A DNA stretch of 11,743 bases, taken from assembly GCA_035493895.1 (NCBI GenBank), contig DATJHM010000338.1:1-11743 (forward strand), in the 5' to 3' direction. The stretch comes from DATJHM01 sp035493895. Lineage in GTDB: Bacteria > Chloroflexota > Ktedonobacteria > Ktedonobacterales > Ktedonobacteraceae. A model generated the notes under the pieces. It did not search any database, was not told where the DNA came from, and worked only from the letters and a program-made list of their open reading frames with translations. Shown piece after piece: positions 1 to 6,955 of this stretch; position 1 is the stretch's first letter, and every line of letters starts with the position of its first letter. The translations under genes were made by a program, and so were the position numbers.

Positions 1-10
1 GGGAGAGAAG

Positions 11-245
11 TCCGCGGCCCCCCCGGCCATCTCGCCCCTTTTGTTGATGCGTATTGACTGTGCTTTATGCCGGTCCGCGGCCCCCCCGGCCATTTTGCCC
101 CTTTTGTTGATGCGTATTGACTGTGCTTTATGCCGGTCCGCGGCCCCCCCGGCCATCTCGCCCCTTTTGTTGATGCGTATTGACTGTGCTTTATGCCGGT
201 CCGCGGCCCCCCCCGGCCATCTCGCCCCTTTTGTTGATGCGTATT
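11..245. repeat. 63-bp tandem repeat array, about 3.7 copies
   Basis: The block starting TCCGCGG recurs at 11, 74, 137 and 200, exactly 63 bp apart. Each unit contains TCCGCGG, a run of seven Cs (eight in the copy at 200), GGCCATCTCGCCCC, TTTTGTTGATGCGTATTGAC and TGTGCTTTATGCCGG. The copies differ at only a few positions; for example, copy 2 has CATTTTGCC where the others have CATCTCGCC. The bases before 11 do not match the unit, so the left edge is probably in view, and the match stops after GATGCGTATT at 245. Diverged single copies of the same unit occur near 9871-9921 and 10198-10295, so this is a dispersed family and not a purely local expansion. There are no unique spacers between copies. 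Confidence 0.93.
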
Positions 246-330
246 CATTGCCGACAAGCAGCGACTCTACGGAAATGATGGGAGATTCCCCTTCTTTCCG
301 TGACATTGCCGACAAGCGGTAACTCTACGG
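246..330. repeat. pair of 27-bp direct repeats spaced 58 bp
   Basis: The stretch 246-272, beginning CATTGCCGACAAGC and ending ACTCTACGG, returns at 304-330 with differences only in the short middle (AGCG against GGTA). The pair directly abuts the end of the 63-bp array but has a different sequence, so it is a second, unrelated repeat. I see no gene here. Confidence 0.8.
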
Positions 331-384
331 GGTCGATGGACACCGGGTACTTATTTTTGTGATATTGTTTGTGTGCCTCTACAA

Positions 385-403
385 AAAGTATCCGTGATAC
401 TTT
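385..403. promoter_or_regulatory. 19-bp dyad upstream of methyltransferase promoter
   Basis: AAAGTATC, then CGT, then GATACTTT form a perfect 8-bp inverted repeat around three bases. It ends 31 bp before the predicted -35 element of the methyltransferase. A short spacer of this kind fits a repressor or activator operator better than a terminator, and no T-run follows. No adjacent regulator gene identifies a binding protein. Confidence 0.45.
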
Positions 404-434
404 CCAGGCATCACCGTAAGCAAGAAAGAGGTAT

Positions 435-463
435 TAGACAAATCCAATAATCGCGACTATACT
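435..463 (+). promoter_or_regulatory. predicted sigma-70-type promoter for the methyltransferase
   Basis: TAGACA at 435-440 (5 of 6 to consensus) and TATACT at 458-463 (5 of 6) are separated by 17 bp. Transcription would begin near 470, giving a leader of about 38 bases before the ATG at 508. Confidence 0.6.
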
Positions 464-507
464 CAGAAAGAGATACAAGGACGTTGCAAGCAATGAAAGG
501 AAATAGT

Positions 508-1323
508 ATGTCGGACAGCGAACAGCAGAATAGTATTCATGGAGTGGCCGCGCGTGCAAAAATGCAGCAGGTCCAGCGCAATTTCGGGGCCGCGGCAGCG
601 GATTATGTCACCAGTAAAGTACACGCTACGGGACCAGATCTTGTGTGGCTGGCCGAGACGGCGGCGCTTACGGGAACGGAGCGGGTGCTGGATGTCGCGA
701 CGGGAGGCGGGCATGCTGCCTTTGCTCTGGCCCCTTCTGCCGCAGAGGTAGTGGCATTGGATCTCACGCGGCCCATGCTGGAAGTTGCGCAGAAAGAGGC
801 TGAGGCGCGGCATCTGTTCAACATTCGTTTTCTGGAAGGCGATGCTCAGGCTATTCCCTGTGAGGACAATAGCTTCGACGTGATTTCCTGTCGGCATGCT
901 CCACACCATTTTCCCAACATTCGTCGGGCCGTGAGCGAATGGGCGCGTGTGCTCAAGCCCGGGGGAAGGCTGCTATTGATCGACTCGACCGCGCCAGAAG
1001 AAGAGGATCTCCAGGAATTTTTGCACGAGATCGAAACGTTGCGCGACCCCTCGCATGTGCGCAACCATCCCATCTCTGAGTGGAAGACGTTGCTGCAAGA
1101 GGTCGGCTTTACGCTGAACCAGACCAGCGAATCGGGCACCATCCTGGATATCCCCTCCTGGACACAGCGCATGCGCACCCCCCAGGCTTCGGTTGCGACC
1201 ATTGAGCAGAACCTGCGCACTGCCTCACCCGCCACACGCGAACGCCTGCACATTGAAGCGCTGGACGGCTCATTCGCATTCCGCCTGCCCGTCGCGCAGA
1301 TCGCCGCCACAAAGCCCGCATAG
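508..1323 (+). CDS. class I SAM-dependent methyltransferase (UbiE/YcgJ-like)
   Basis: Predicted cytoplasmic methyltransferase of 271 residues that transfers a methyl group from S-adenosylmethionine to an unidentified small-molecule acceptor. A Rossmann-type core is visible. Motif I is VLDVATGGGHAAFALA near residues 60-75, followed by the acidic residue of VALDLT near 82-87 that should hold the ribose. The adenine-side motif EGDAQAIP is near 110-117, DVISCRHAPHHFPN near 124-137 and LKPGGRLLLID near 149-159. This arrangement and the His-rich post-II segment are typical of UbiE/YcgJ-like enzymes. I chose the ATG at 508 because AAAGGA lies six bases upstream; ATG 493 and TTG 484 are in-frame alternatives. 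The gene stands alone behind its own promoter, so context gives no substrate. A role in menaquinone synthesis is possible by family but unsupported. Confidence 0.85.
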   Translation: MSDSEQQNSIHGVAARAKMQQVQRNFGAAAADYVTSKVHATGPDLVWLAETAALTGTERVLDVATGGGHAAFALAPSAAEVVALDLTRPMLEVAQKEAEARHLFNIRFLEGDAQAIPCEDNSFDVISCRHAPHHFPNIRRAVSEWARVLKPGGRLLLIDSTAPEEEDLQEFLHEIETLRDPSHVRNHPISEWKTLLQEVGFTLNQTSESGTILDIPSWTQRMRTPQASVATIEQNLRTASPATRERLHIEALDGSFAFRLPVAQIAATKPA

Positions 1324-1340
1324 CCCGGCTCTTCATGAGC

Positions 1341-1396
1341 AAATATATTGGCTGTGATCCGCGAAACTAAATATATTGGCTTCGATCCGCAAATAC
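1341..1396. repeat. 28-bp tandem direct repeat, two copies
   Basis: AAATATATTGGCT followed two bases later by GATCCGC occurs at 1341 and again at 1369, giving two adjacent 28-bp units that diverge at their 3' ends. It lies just after the methyltransferase stop codon. The function is unknown. Confidence 0.7.
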
Positions 1397-1405
1397 CCCC
1401 ATAGA

Positions 1406-1425
1406 GGCGGGATTTATCTCCCGCC
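1406..1425. terminator. GC-rich hairpin after the methyltransferase
   Basis: GGCGGGA, a TTTATC loop and TCCCGCC make a perfect 7-bp stem about 80 bp past the methyltransferase stop. No T-run follows on either strand, so intrinsic termination is uncertain; it may act as a stabilising 3' hairpin. Confidence 0.35.
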
Positions 1426-1473
1426 CGGATCGCCGTTATCCAATTTGAATCCCCCATAGATTGTTGCTTCTCC

Positions 1474-1515
1474 AAAAAAACAGGGAAATATGTGCGTCAT
1501 TGCCTCATTTCCCTG
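1474..1515 (-). terminator. intrinsic terminator of the baeRF gene
   Basis: Read on the minus strand, CAGGGAAAT and ATTTCCCTG (1507-1515 and 1481-1489) form a perfect 9-bp stem with a 17-base loop. Seven Ts (1474-1480) follow directly. It starts 16 bp after the stop codon of the gene at 1532-2704. Confidence 0.85.
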
Positions 1516-1531
1516 TCCCTTCTGCAATCAA

Positions 1532-2704
1532 TCAATACCGGAAAAGCGCAGCTGCAAATGCCTGATCGGGCATCTGTGCGTACTCAATCGCGTAAACCCG
1601 GCCTCCATGGAGCAGCGTTTGTGTCGCAGCCACATCCAGCAAATCTTTATCGCCGGGCTCTTCCTGCTCGTGAACCGTTATCGACAGCTTCGTCGGCTCG
1701 AACTTGCCCCATTGCTCCCGATCGATAGCTACAAACAACGTATCGACGCGCCCAGCATAGGCCGCCGGGACAATGTCGGTAATATTCTGCGAGATAAGAT
1801 GTATATCTGCCGGTTCGCGGAAGCTCTGGAGTATTTCCTGTTGCGTTTTCGTTTGCTGAGACTGCATAATCTCCCACGCACTATCACGCAGCGTCTCCGC
1901 GCTCAATCGATCAGGATTGCCCTCAATGGCATCCATCAGGATGTGCGGATAGGTATTCGCTTCCCGATAGATTGGGAGAAGATACGCCACTCCTGCCAGG
2001 ATCAGAGGGATCGTTTCAGCATGCAGGAGTTCATGGAGACCCTTGTTCACCTGCTGGAAGTAGCGCAGGAGTTGATCCTTCGCCTCGTCCGTTCCGGTGC
2101 CGTGCCCATGAAATATTGCCGCTCGATGCCCCCCTTTGCTCATCAGCGCATCGGACGCGCTACTATGGGATTCCAGAAAATTTTCCTTGCCCTCTTTATA
2201 TTGGAGAGATTCAGCCAGACTACCAGGAACAGACTCTGGAAGCGGGATCATCCTGATGCCAAAGCGGTCTCCTTCGCGCAATGTGATCGCATTCTGGCTC
2301 AGGGCCAGAAGAAAGAAACGGTCCTGACTGCTGAGGAATGGGAGCAGTGGCTTCAGGTAGAATTGTTCTGCTACCATCACGCGTTCTGGAAATGCTGCTG
2401 GCAGTTGATACGTAAGACAGGCCCTGGCGGAACAAAGTACCGCGAGTCCATCCTTTGGATGTGACCAGAGTTGTTGATCATCTAACAGAACCCGGGCAGG
2501 TTTCAATAACGCCTCTATCTGTTCTTCTTTATATCCTCTGGCTACAAGCTGTTGTTCTGCTGAATCCAGCAGTTGCTTGAAGAGCATTGGATCTTGTAAT
2601 ACTTCTGCCCCAGCGCGGCGATGGGTTGGCATAAAAAGCGAGACACAGGGACCCCCCTGGTCGCCCAGCAGATCCGTCAGTGCATCCTGAGAGAGTGTAT
2701 CCAT
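1532..2704 (-). CDS. baeRF family 3 protein (release-factor-fold, predicted ribosome-associated)
   Basis: A 390-residue soluble protein matching the bacterial/archaeal eRF1-like family baeRF3. Recognisable stretches are PCVSLFMPTHRRAGAEV near residues 19-35, the LLxPARxLLDD segment near 68-76, a DGLAVLCSARACLTYQLP stretch near 85-102, YLKPLLPFLSSQDRFFLLAL near 116-135, and a C-terminal region ending in a VDTLFVAIDREQWG-like strand plus a VAATQTLLHGG motif. The family is known mainly from comparative genomics and is inferred to act on stalled or hibernating ribosomes, or in peptide release; no biochemical role is shown here. The start is well supported: AAAGGAG at 2714-2720 lies nine bases before the ATG. 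The gene is monocistronic, with an intrinsic terminator downstream and the DUF3494 gene divergent upstream. The frame stays open for 54 more codons upstream but without a usual start codon. Confidence 0.8.
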   Translation of the reverse strand: MDTLSQDALTDLLGDQGGPCVSLFMPTHRRAGAEVLQDPMLFKQLLDSAEQQLVARGYKEEQIEALLKPARVLLDDQQLWSHPKDGLAVLCSARACLTYQLPAAFPERVMVAEQFYLKPLLPFLSSQDRFFLLALSQNAITLREGDRFGIRMIPLPESVPGSLAESLQYKEGKENFLESHSSASDALMSKGGHRAAIFHGHGTGTDEAKDQLLRYFQQVNKGLHELLHAETIPLILAGVAYLLPIYREANTYPHILMDAIEGNPDRLSAETLRDSAWEIMQSQQTKTQQEILQSFREPADIHLISQNITDIVPAAYAGRVDTLFVAIDREQWGKFEPTKLSITVHEQEEPGDKDLLDVAATQTLLHGGRVYAIEYAQMPDQAFAAALFRY

Positions 2705-2866
2705 AATCGTGGGCTCCTTTGCTGAAACAATTTTTTCTGCTTCACCCTCATCCTTGCAGAGCTGTTGCAGTTTCTCTATCTCTTTCCATTGTGCGCTTCG
2801 TGCGAGGGCCTGGAGAGCTGGTAAAGCCGGGTTATCGCATTCAGAAAGTTTCCTTGCATGACTTCT
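2705..2866 (-). other. open in-frame leader stretch lacking a start codon
   Basis: Upstream of the baeRF ATG the same frame remains open for 54 codons, back to a TAG at 2867-2869. The conceptual translation is protein-like and charged, for example QWKEIEKLQQLCKDEGEAEK, but contains no ATG, GTG or TTG. It could be the remnant of a lost upstream gene or a longer ancestral N terminus. It could also be chance, or translated from a rare CTG start. The strong ribosome binding site at 2714-2720 argues that today translation begins at 2704. Confidence 0.35.
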
Positions 2867-2955
2867 CTATTTGAAGGAACAGGAGAAAATATACGTTGTA
2901 AATCTCACCCTATGATCACAAGCACAGGTACGAATATCACGGTACAATCACAGGT

Positions 2956-2995
2956 TTGTCATGCAATTTCTTGCTTGTCCTATATTATTTATAGG
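2956..2995 (+). promoter_or_regulatory. candidate promoter and dyad upstream of the DUF3494 gene
   Basis: TTGTCA at 2956-2961 and TATATT at 2981-2986 resemble -35 and -10 elements, although the 19-bp spacing is slightly long. The putative -10 sits inside a perfect inverted repeat, CCTATA-TTATT-TATAGG (2979-2995), which could be an operator. The rest of the gene-free stretch 2705-3030 holds only the baeRF leader and AT-rich sequence. Confidence 0.4.
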
Positions 2996-3030
2996 TAAAA
3001 GTAAAATGTGTCGATTTTGGAGAAAAGCGT

Positions 3031-4185
3031 ATGCAAAGCAGCCTTCGATCGAGAATTGTTGTCTCTCTCATGATTGTGATACTGCTCTGTGATCCTATTT
3101 TGCCTCTTCATTCACATGCTGCTGCGGTCTCTCCCTCCCTTGGAACTGCGGCCAGTTTCGCTGTGCTCGGGGCCACAACTGTCACAAATACTGGCACGAC
3201 GACGTTGAGTGGCGACCTTGGCGTCAGTCCAGGCTCTTCATGTACTGGATTTCCATCTCCCTGCACGGGTGGCTCCGGAACCGTAAGTGGCACGATACAC
3301 GTTTCAGATGCCGTCGCAGTGCAAGCCCAGGCCGATGCAGCCAGCGCGTATACGTTCGCGGCAGCACAAGATTGTACGACCACATTCCCACCTATCACAG
3401 ATATTGGCGGCATGACTCTCGGTCCAGGGGTGTACTGTTTCCCGTCCTCCGTTGGCGTAACCGGGACGCTCACTCTCGATGCCCAGGGGGATTCTAATGC
3501 CGTCTTCATCTTCAGGATTGGCAGTACCCTCGTCACGGCGAGCGCGTCCAATGTGCTGCTGATCAATGGTGCTCAGCCGAGCAATGTCTTCTGGCAGGTT
3601 GGCAGTTCTGCGACGCTGGGAATGACTACGAGCTTCGCCGGAAACATAGTGGCGCAGATTTCCATTACCGCCACGACTGCTGCAACGTCGAGCGGCGGCC
3701 TGTATGCCCTTAATGGCGCGGTGACCTTAGATTCCAATACCCTTCAGGCAAGCTCCTACATTGCTTTTACTAGCGCTGCAACAGTCACGACAACAACCGC
3801 AGTGAACGGCACAAACAGCTTCTCTTTTCCTACTACTGTGATTGATTTGCGCCATAGCAACGCAGGCTGGCGTTTGGAAGCAGCATCAGCAGGGCTAACA
3901 CATAGTTTTGATGGTATTACCACTACTATTCCTCTGGTTTTTACCTCTTCGACTGCTACCTGTACTCCTACTAACGAACAGGCTACCTGCGTCACTCCGA
4001 CCTTTCACCCAATTACACTCACGACGACGCTACAATCCTTTGTGACCGTAGGGCCTCTAGCAGAAGGGGACATCATTTCTGGCACCTTCAATATCACAAC
4101 GAATGGTACCTATACCTTTACAGGTGCTGATCCTGTTGGTATTTACACAGGCGCGATAACAATCGAGCTTGTGCATACATTCTAA
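3031..4185 (+). CDS. secreted DUF3494 (ice-binding-like) protein with C-terminal beta domain
   Basis: A 384-residue secreted protein. Residues 1-31 form a signal peptide: RSR near the start, a hydrophobic core VSLMIVILL, and a likely cut after HSHA. Residues about 34-245 match the DUF3494/ice-binding beta-solenoid family, with the hallmark opening LGTAASFAVLGATTVTNTG, then LSGDLGVSPGS, the GPGVYCF region and NAVFIFRIGS. The remaining 140 residues resemble a separate secreted beta-sandwich (GWRLEAASAGL near 279-289, GTYTFTGADPVGIYTGAITI near the end), loosely like WxL-type cell-surface domains. Six cysteines fall as probable pairs (71/78, 115/136, 311/320). GGAGA at 3019-3023 lies seven bases before the ATG. 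Family members bind ice or act as surface adhesins; which applies here cannot be told. There is no sortase motif or anchor, so the protein is probably released or loosely bound to the wall. Confidence 0.85.
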   Translation: MQSSLRSRIVVSLMIVILLCDPILPLHSHAAAVSPSLGTAASFAVLGATTVTNTGTTTLSGDLGVSPGSSCTGFPSPCTGGSGTVSGTIHVSDAVAVQAQADAASAYTFAAAQDCTTTFPPITDIGGMTLGPGVYCFPSSVGVTGTLTLDAQGDSNAVFIFRIGSTLVTASASNVLLINGAQPSNVFWQVGSSATLGMTTSFAGNIVAQISITATTAATSSGGLYALNGAVTLDSNTLQASSYIAFTSAATVTTTTAVNGTNSFSFPTTVIDLRHSNAGWRLEAASAGLTHSFDGITTTIPLVFTSSTATCTPTNEQATCVTPTFHPITLTTTLQSFVTVGPLAEGDIISGTFNITTNGTYTFTGADPVGIYTGAITIELVHTF

Positions 4186-4375
4186 TCTGACGAAGCCTCG
4201 CCGCGATCTGCTGAATACATAAGCAAAGGAGAATTTGGTTCTAATGGTTGATGAAAGGGGATAAATCCTGTCCCAGCCTCAAGCCTCGATGTTGCATCTC
4301 GTTCGCTTGACGTCTATGGGATCATAGAATAGCCAGATCTCACCCATGGCAATCGTGTACTGAAAGGCAAACAGG

Positions 4376-5494
4376 ATGTCACCCAGGTTTAATCAGGCTT
4401 TCTCACTCTCTTCCGAGCAGCGTACAATTTTGCGCTCTTCTACCGATCCCTGGTTTCCAGAATGGCAGGCGATCGCCGATAGTCCCGAGGACCTCTCGGC
4501 GCTTCCCTCCGTGCAGACGTTTCTTTCGGCAACCGCCCCTCTCATCAACGCTCTCGGGCAAATTCCGCAGACTTCATATAGTCTCTACTATCGACCAGGG
4601 GCGGCTGGCTATACTGAGCAGTATCGCCTGAAACGGGCCAGATTGAGCGCGGCGGCTCTCCATTTTTGTGCGGGCCATGATGCGCTCACCGATGCGCTCC
4701 ACAATTATCTCTGGAGTATTTGCGAAGAGAGTAGCTGGGTGGTGCCGGAACATATCGAGAATAAGTTGCTGGAACCTTATGCGGTTCAGACGGCTCTGTT
4801 GCTGGCTGAGGTCGTATTCGTGCTCCAGGATCGGCTCGATAGCACCGTTCGGGCGCGCATCGGAAAAGAGCTTGAATTGCGTATCTTCAGGCCCTATCTG
4901 GCCGATCATGGCTCCTGCTGGTGGTATAAAGATACCAGCTCCTGGAATGGCATCTGCAATAGCGCCATTGCCGCCACGGCCCTCTTATTTGAGCCCTATC
5001 GGGAACGCGCTCTGCATATCCTGGATATCGCGCTTGATGGTCTGAATACCTATCTTGAGCAACGTTTTGAGCAGGCGACGGTCTCGCCGCAGCTCTTGCT
5101 CGATTGGTATGTGAGCCTGGAAAACGTTGTGCTCTTCTCTGAGTTGCTCTATGCGCGCAGTGCTGGCTTGATCAATCTTTTGCAATCAGAGCGCATTCGT
5201 TCGCTTGCTGGCGTGCTGGCCGATCTGGCTGAGTTTGAGGAAGAGCAGCCCGCGCCTCCATTCCATCCTGGCGTGATTGCCCGGTTGCTCCAGCGCACGC
5301 ACGAAGATTCATTGCATCTGCTGCTGAAACCGGGCTACGTCCAGGATTGGCGTTTTGGTCTGGTTTTGCGCGATCTACTCTGGCAAGAGGAGCCATTCTC
5401 CGTTCCCCAACCTCCCACGCAAACTGCTGACGCAGGTACACTGGATGTTTCCTCTGATCGTGCTGTTGAGGATGACAATATAGGTAAAGACTAA
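4376..5494 (+). CDS. heparinase II/III-like alpha-toroid protein, shortened and diverged
   Basis: A 372-residue cytoplasmic-looking protein without signal peptide. Its middle part resembles the (alpha/alpha) toroid of heparinase II/III-like polysaccharide lyases. It has a YLWSICEESSWVVPEH segment near residues 111-126, a long helix pair rich in LLLAEVVFVL, and SSWNGICNSAIAATALL near 188-204, which corresponds to the family's conserved W-N-x-x-C-N block. Where relatives usually carry an Asp-Gly-Gly...Glu-Gly...Tyr-Trp catalytic stretch, this protein has EQATVSPQLLLDWY (near 232-245). The usual C-terminal beta-sandwich is missing and is replaced by a short acidic tail. Catalysis is therefore doubtful. 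AAAGG at 4363-4367 lies eight bases before the ATG. It runs tail-to-tail into the repressor gene with a 16-bp gap. The family assignment is from motif resemblance only. Confidence 0.5.
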   Translation: MSPRFNQAFSLSSEQRTILRSSTDPWFPEWQAIADSPEDLSALPSVQTFLSATAPLINALGQIPQTSYSLYYRPGAAGYTEQYRLKRARLSAAALHFCAGHDALTDALHNYLWSICEESSWVVPEHIENKLLEPYAVQTALLLAEVVFVLQDRLDSTVRARIGKELELRIFRPYLADHGSCWWYKDTSSWNGICNSAIAATALLFEPYRERALHILDIALDGLNTYLEQRFEQATVSPQLLLDWYVSLENVVLFSELLYARSAGLINLLQSERIRSLAGVLADLAEFEEEQPAPPFHPGVIARLLQRTHEDSLHLLLKPGYVQDWRFGLVLRDLLWQEEPFSVPQPPTQTADAGTLDVSSDRAVEDDNIGKD

Positions 5495-5510
5495 TCTATG
5501 CCCATTGGCG

Positions 5511-5951
5511 CTACTTCTGTGGTTGGCGGCAGTCCTGGCAGCGCCCGAAAAGGGTGAGGGAGTGACCTTCAATCTCAAAATGGGTCTGGTCGCTGATGGC
5601 CGTGATTTTTTCTTCTGGCACGCAGAGATCTACCTCGACAACCCGGTGGCAGCGGGTACAGGTCAGATGGTGGTGATGCGCCTCGCTATCGCACACACGG
5701 TAGTGATGGCTGCCATCGGCGAATTCGATGCGGTTGAGCAGACCCATATCGACTAGCTTCTCGACAGAACGAAAGACGGTCGCACGCCCAATTTTTGGAT
5801 CAACCTGGCGGAGTTCCTGCCACAGATCGTCGGTCGTGAAATCTTCTCCCTTACCGGCCAGATCAATCAAACGGTTGGCAATCAAACGGCGCTGACGTGT
5901 GTTACGTTGACTTAGTTCATCAAAGGCGGAGTGAATTTTATCTGAGATCAA
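5511..5951 (-). CDS. Fur-family metal-responsive repressor (Zur- or Mur-like)
   Basis: A DNA-binding repressor of 146 residues if translation starts at the TTG at 5951, the length normal for the family. The N-terminal winged helix includes DPKIGRATVFRSVEKLV near 51-67, the expected recognition helix. The dimerisation half carries SHHYRVC (81-87) and the metal-binding HHHHLTCTRC (92-101). CxxC pairs at 98/101 and 138/141 would form the structural zinc site. I prefer TTG because AGAGGA (5960-5965) lies eight bases upstream and residues after it align with usual N termini; an ATG at 6041 would place the promoter inside the gene. It lies behind the metal ABC transporter genes on the same strand but has its own promoter, so it very likely represses that transporter when metal is sufficient. 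Zinc or manganese cannot be separated from sequence alone. Confidence 0.85.
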   Translation of the reverse strand: MISDKIHSAFDELSQRNTRQRRLIANRLIDLAGKGEDFTTDDLWQELRQVDPKIGRATVFRSVEKLVDMGLLNRIEFADGSHHYRVCDSEAHHHHLTCTRCHRVVEVDLCVPEEKITAISDQTHFEIEGHSLTLFGRCQDCRQPQK

Positions 5952-6002
5952 TCTGTTGTTCCTCTTTCTGCTCGCTCGTTCAAGCCACCTTGCCTTGTTA
6001 TT

Positions 6003-6032
6003 AGTATAGCACAACTGTTTCTCGCGAAACAA
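6003..6032 (-). promoter_or_regulatory. repressor-gene promoter with overlapping 16-bp dyad
   Basis: On the minus strand TTGTTT (6027-6032) and TATACT (6003-6008) are spaced 18 bp apart. A perfect inverted repeat, TGTTTC-TCGC-GAAACA (6016-6031 on the plus strand), covers part of the -35 and the spacer, where a bound repressor would block polymerase. Autoregulation by the encoded Fur-type protein is the simplest reading, but the dyad does not match a Zur or Fur box known to me. Confidence 0.5.
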
Positions 6033-6063
6033 ATGCAGCAAGAACCACCCGGCGTCCAGTGGC

Positions 6064-6945
6064 TTAGAGAAGTGATGGCACTCGTTCTTCCCTGTCTACA
6101 CATCGATGCGTATGTTCAACTGTGACCCTGCGGGCCGCACGGTTGCGGCTGTAGATCAAGGAGGCAAAATAGGTCATGGAAGAGAGAAAGGTAATGTAAA
6201 AGCCGACTGGTAACTGCCCCAGAAAAGCCAGCAATAGACCGCCGATTGTGAAGAAGAGACTGAACCCTACTGAGAGCAGAAGCACATTGAGCGGCTTGTG
6301 GGCCAGACGCTGTGCTGTCGCCGCGGGCGCGATCAGGAGCGCCGAGACCAGTAAGGCTCCTACGACCAGAATCGATTCTGCGGTCGTGACTCCCAACAAT
6401 AAGAGAAATACGATAGAGAGTCCCCGCACCGGTACGCCTCGCGTCTGCGCTACTTCAGGGTCGACCGATGCGAACAGGAGCGGTCGGAAGATCAGTGCCA
6501 GTACAACCAGGACGACGATGCTGATGACACAGGCGAGCTGAAGATCTGATCGGGTCACGCTCAAAATGGAGCCAAAGAGGATGCTCACACCGGCACCGAC
6601 ATTGGGTCCCCCCTGCTGCGTGTAGACGCTCAAGAAGAGCACTCCCAGACCCAGCGCGAAGGAAAGGACCATGCCGATCTCTATATCTCGTCCCTGGATA
6701 CGTTTCCCCAGGCTCCCTACGCCCAGCGCGGCCAGCAGCGTGAAGGCGATCATGCCAATAAATGCGCTGACTCCCAGGAGCACGGCACCGGTCGCTCCGG
6801 CAAAGCCAATGTCGGTGAAGGCTTCGCCCGCAAAGGCCTGCGCACGCAGTACGACGAAGTAGCCAACCAGTGCCGTGACGATCGAGATGATGATGCCTGC
6901 AAGCAGGGCGTTTTGCGCGAAACTATGTTGTAGTATGGCAATCAT
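6064..6945 (-). CDS. metal ABC transporter permease, ABC-3 family (second subunit)
   Basis: A 293-residue integral membrane protein of the ZnuB/TroC/MntC type, with about eight hydrophobic segments. The family-typical N-terminal stretch ALLAGIIISIVTALVGYFVV is followed by AFAGEAFTDIGFAGATGA (near 37-54), and FGSILSVTRSDL lies near 124-135. A cytoplasmic coupling region DPEVAQTRGVP near 162-172 is followed by a GALLVSALLIAPAATAQRLA segment. It is a paralogue of the neighbouring permease at 6956-7870, and the two probably form a heterodimer around the transport path. The start is set by AAGGA in the 10-bp gap after the preceding stop codon, which indicates translational coupling. Use of two different permeases is common in Mn/Fe/Zn systems such as TroCD, SitCD and MntCD. 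The C-terminal tail is charged and cytoplasmic. Confidence 0.9.
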   Translation of the reverse strand: MIAILQHSFAQNALLAGIIISIVTALVGYFVVLRAQAFAGEAFTDIGFAGATGAVLLGVSAFIGMIAFTLLAALGVGSLGKRIQGRDIEIGMVLSFALGLGVLFLSVYTQQGGPNVGAGVSILFGSILSVTRSDLQLACVISIVVLVVLALIFRPLLFASVDPEVAQTRGVPVRGLSIVFLLLLGVTTAESILVVGALLVSALLIAPAATAQRLAHKPLNVLLLSVGFSLFFTIGGLLLAFLGQLPVGFYITFLSSMTYFASLIYSRNRAARRVTVEHTHRCVDREERVPSLL

Positions 6946-6955
6946 GCGGTTTTCC

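Noticed and set aside
11..245. CRISPR array
   Set aside because: Units are contiguous and nearly identical across their full length with no unique spacers, and no cas genes are present.
41..322. Open frame of 93 codons across the tandem array, with a repeated 21-residue peptide
   Set aside because: The 63-bp period is a multiple of three, so any open frame repeats automatically. The fourth copy shifts frame through an extra C, and the frame continues into unrelated repeats. There is no ribosome binding site.
1490..2464. Long plus-strand open frame of 324 codons
   Set aside because: It lies antisense to the baeRF gene, shows no family resemblance or ribosome binding site, and starts inside that gene's terminator.
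4186..4375. Small gene in the gap between the DUF3494 and heparinase-like genes
   Set aside because: The only start with a ribosome binding site gives a six-residue peptide; no convincing terminator or promoter could be seen either.
5952..6041. N-terminal extension of the Fur-family gene to the ATG at 6041
   Set aside because: It would cover the predicted promoter and dyad and add 30 residues atypical for the family; the TTG at 5951 has a good ribosome binding site.
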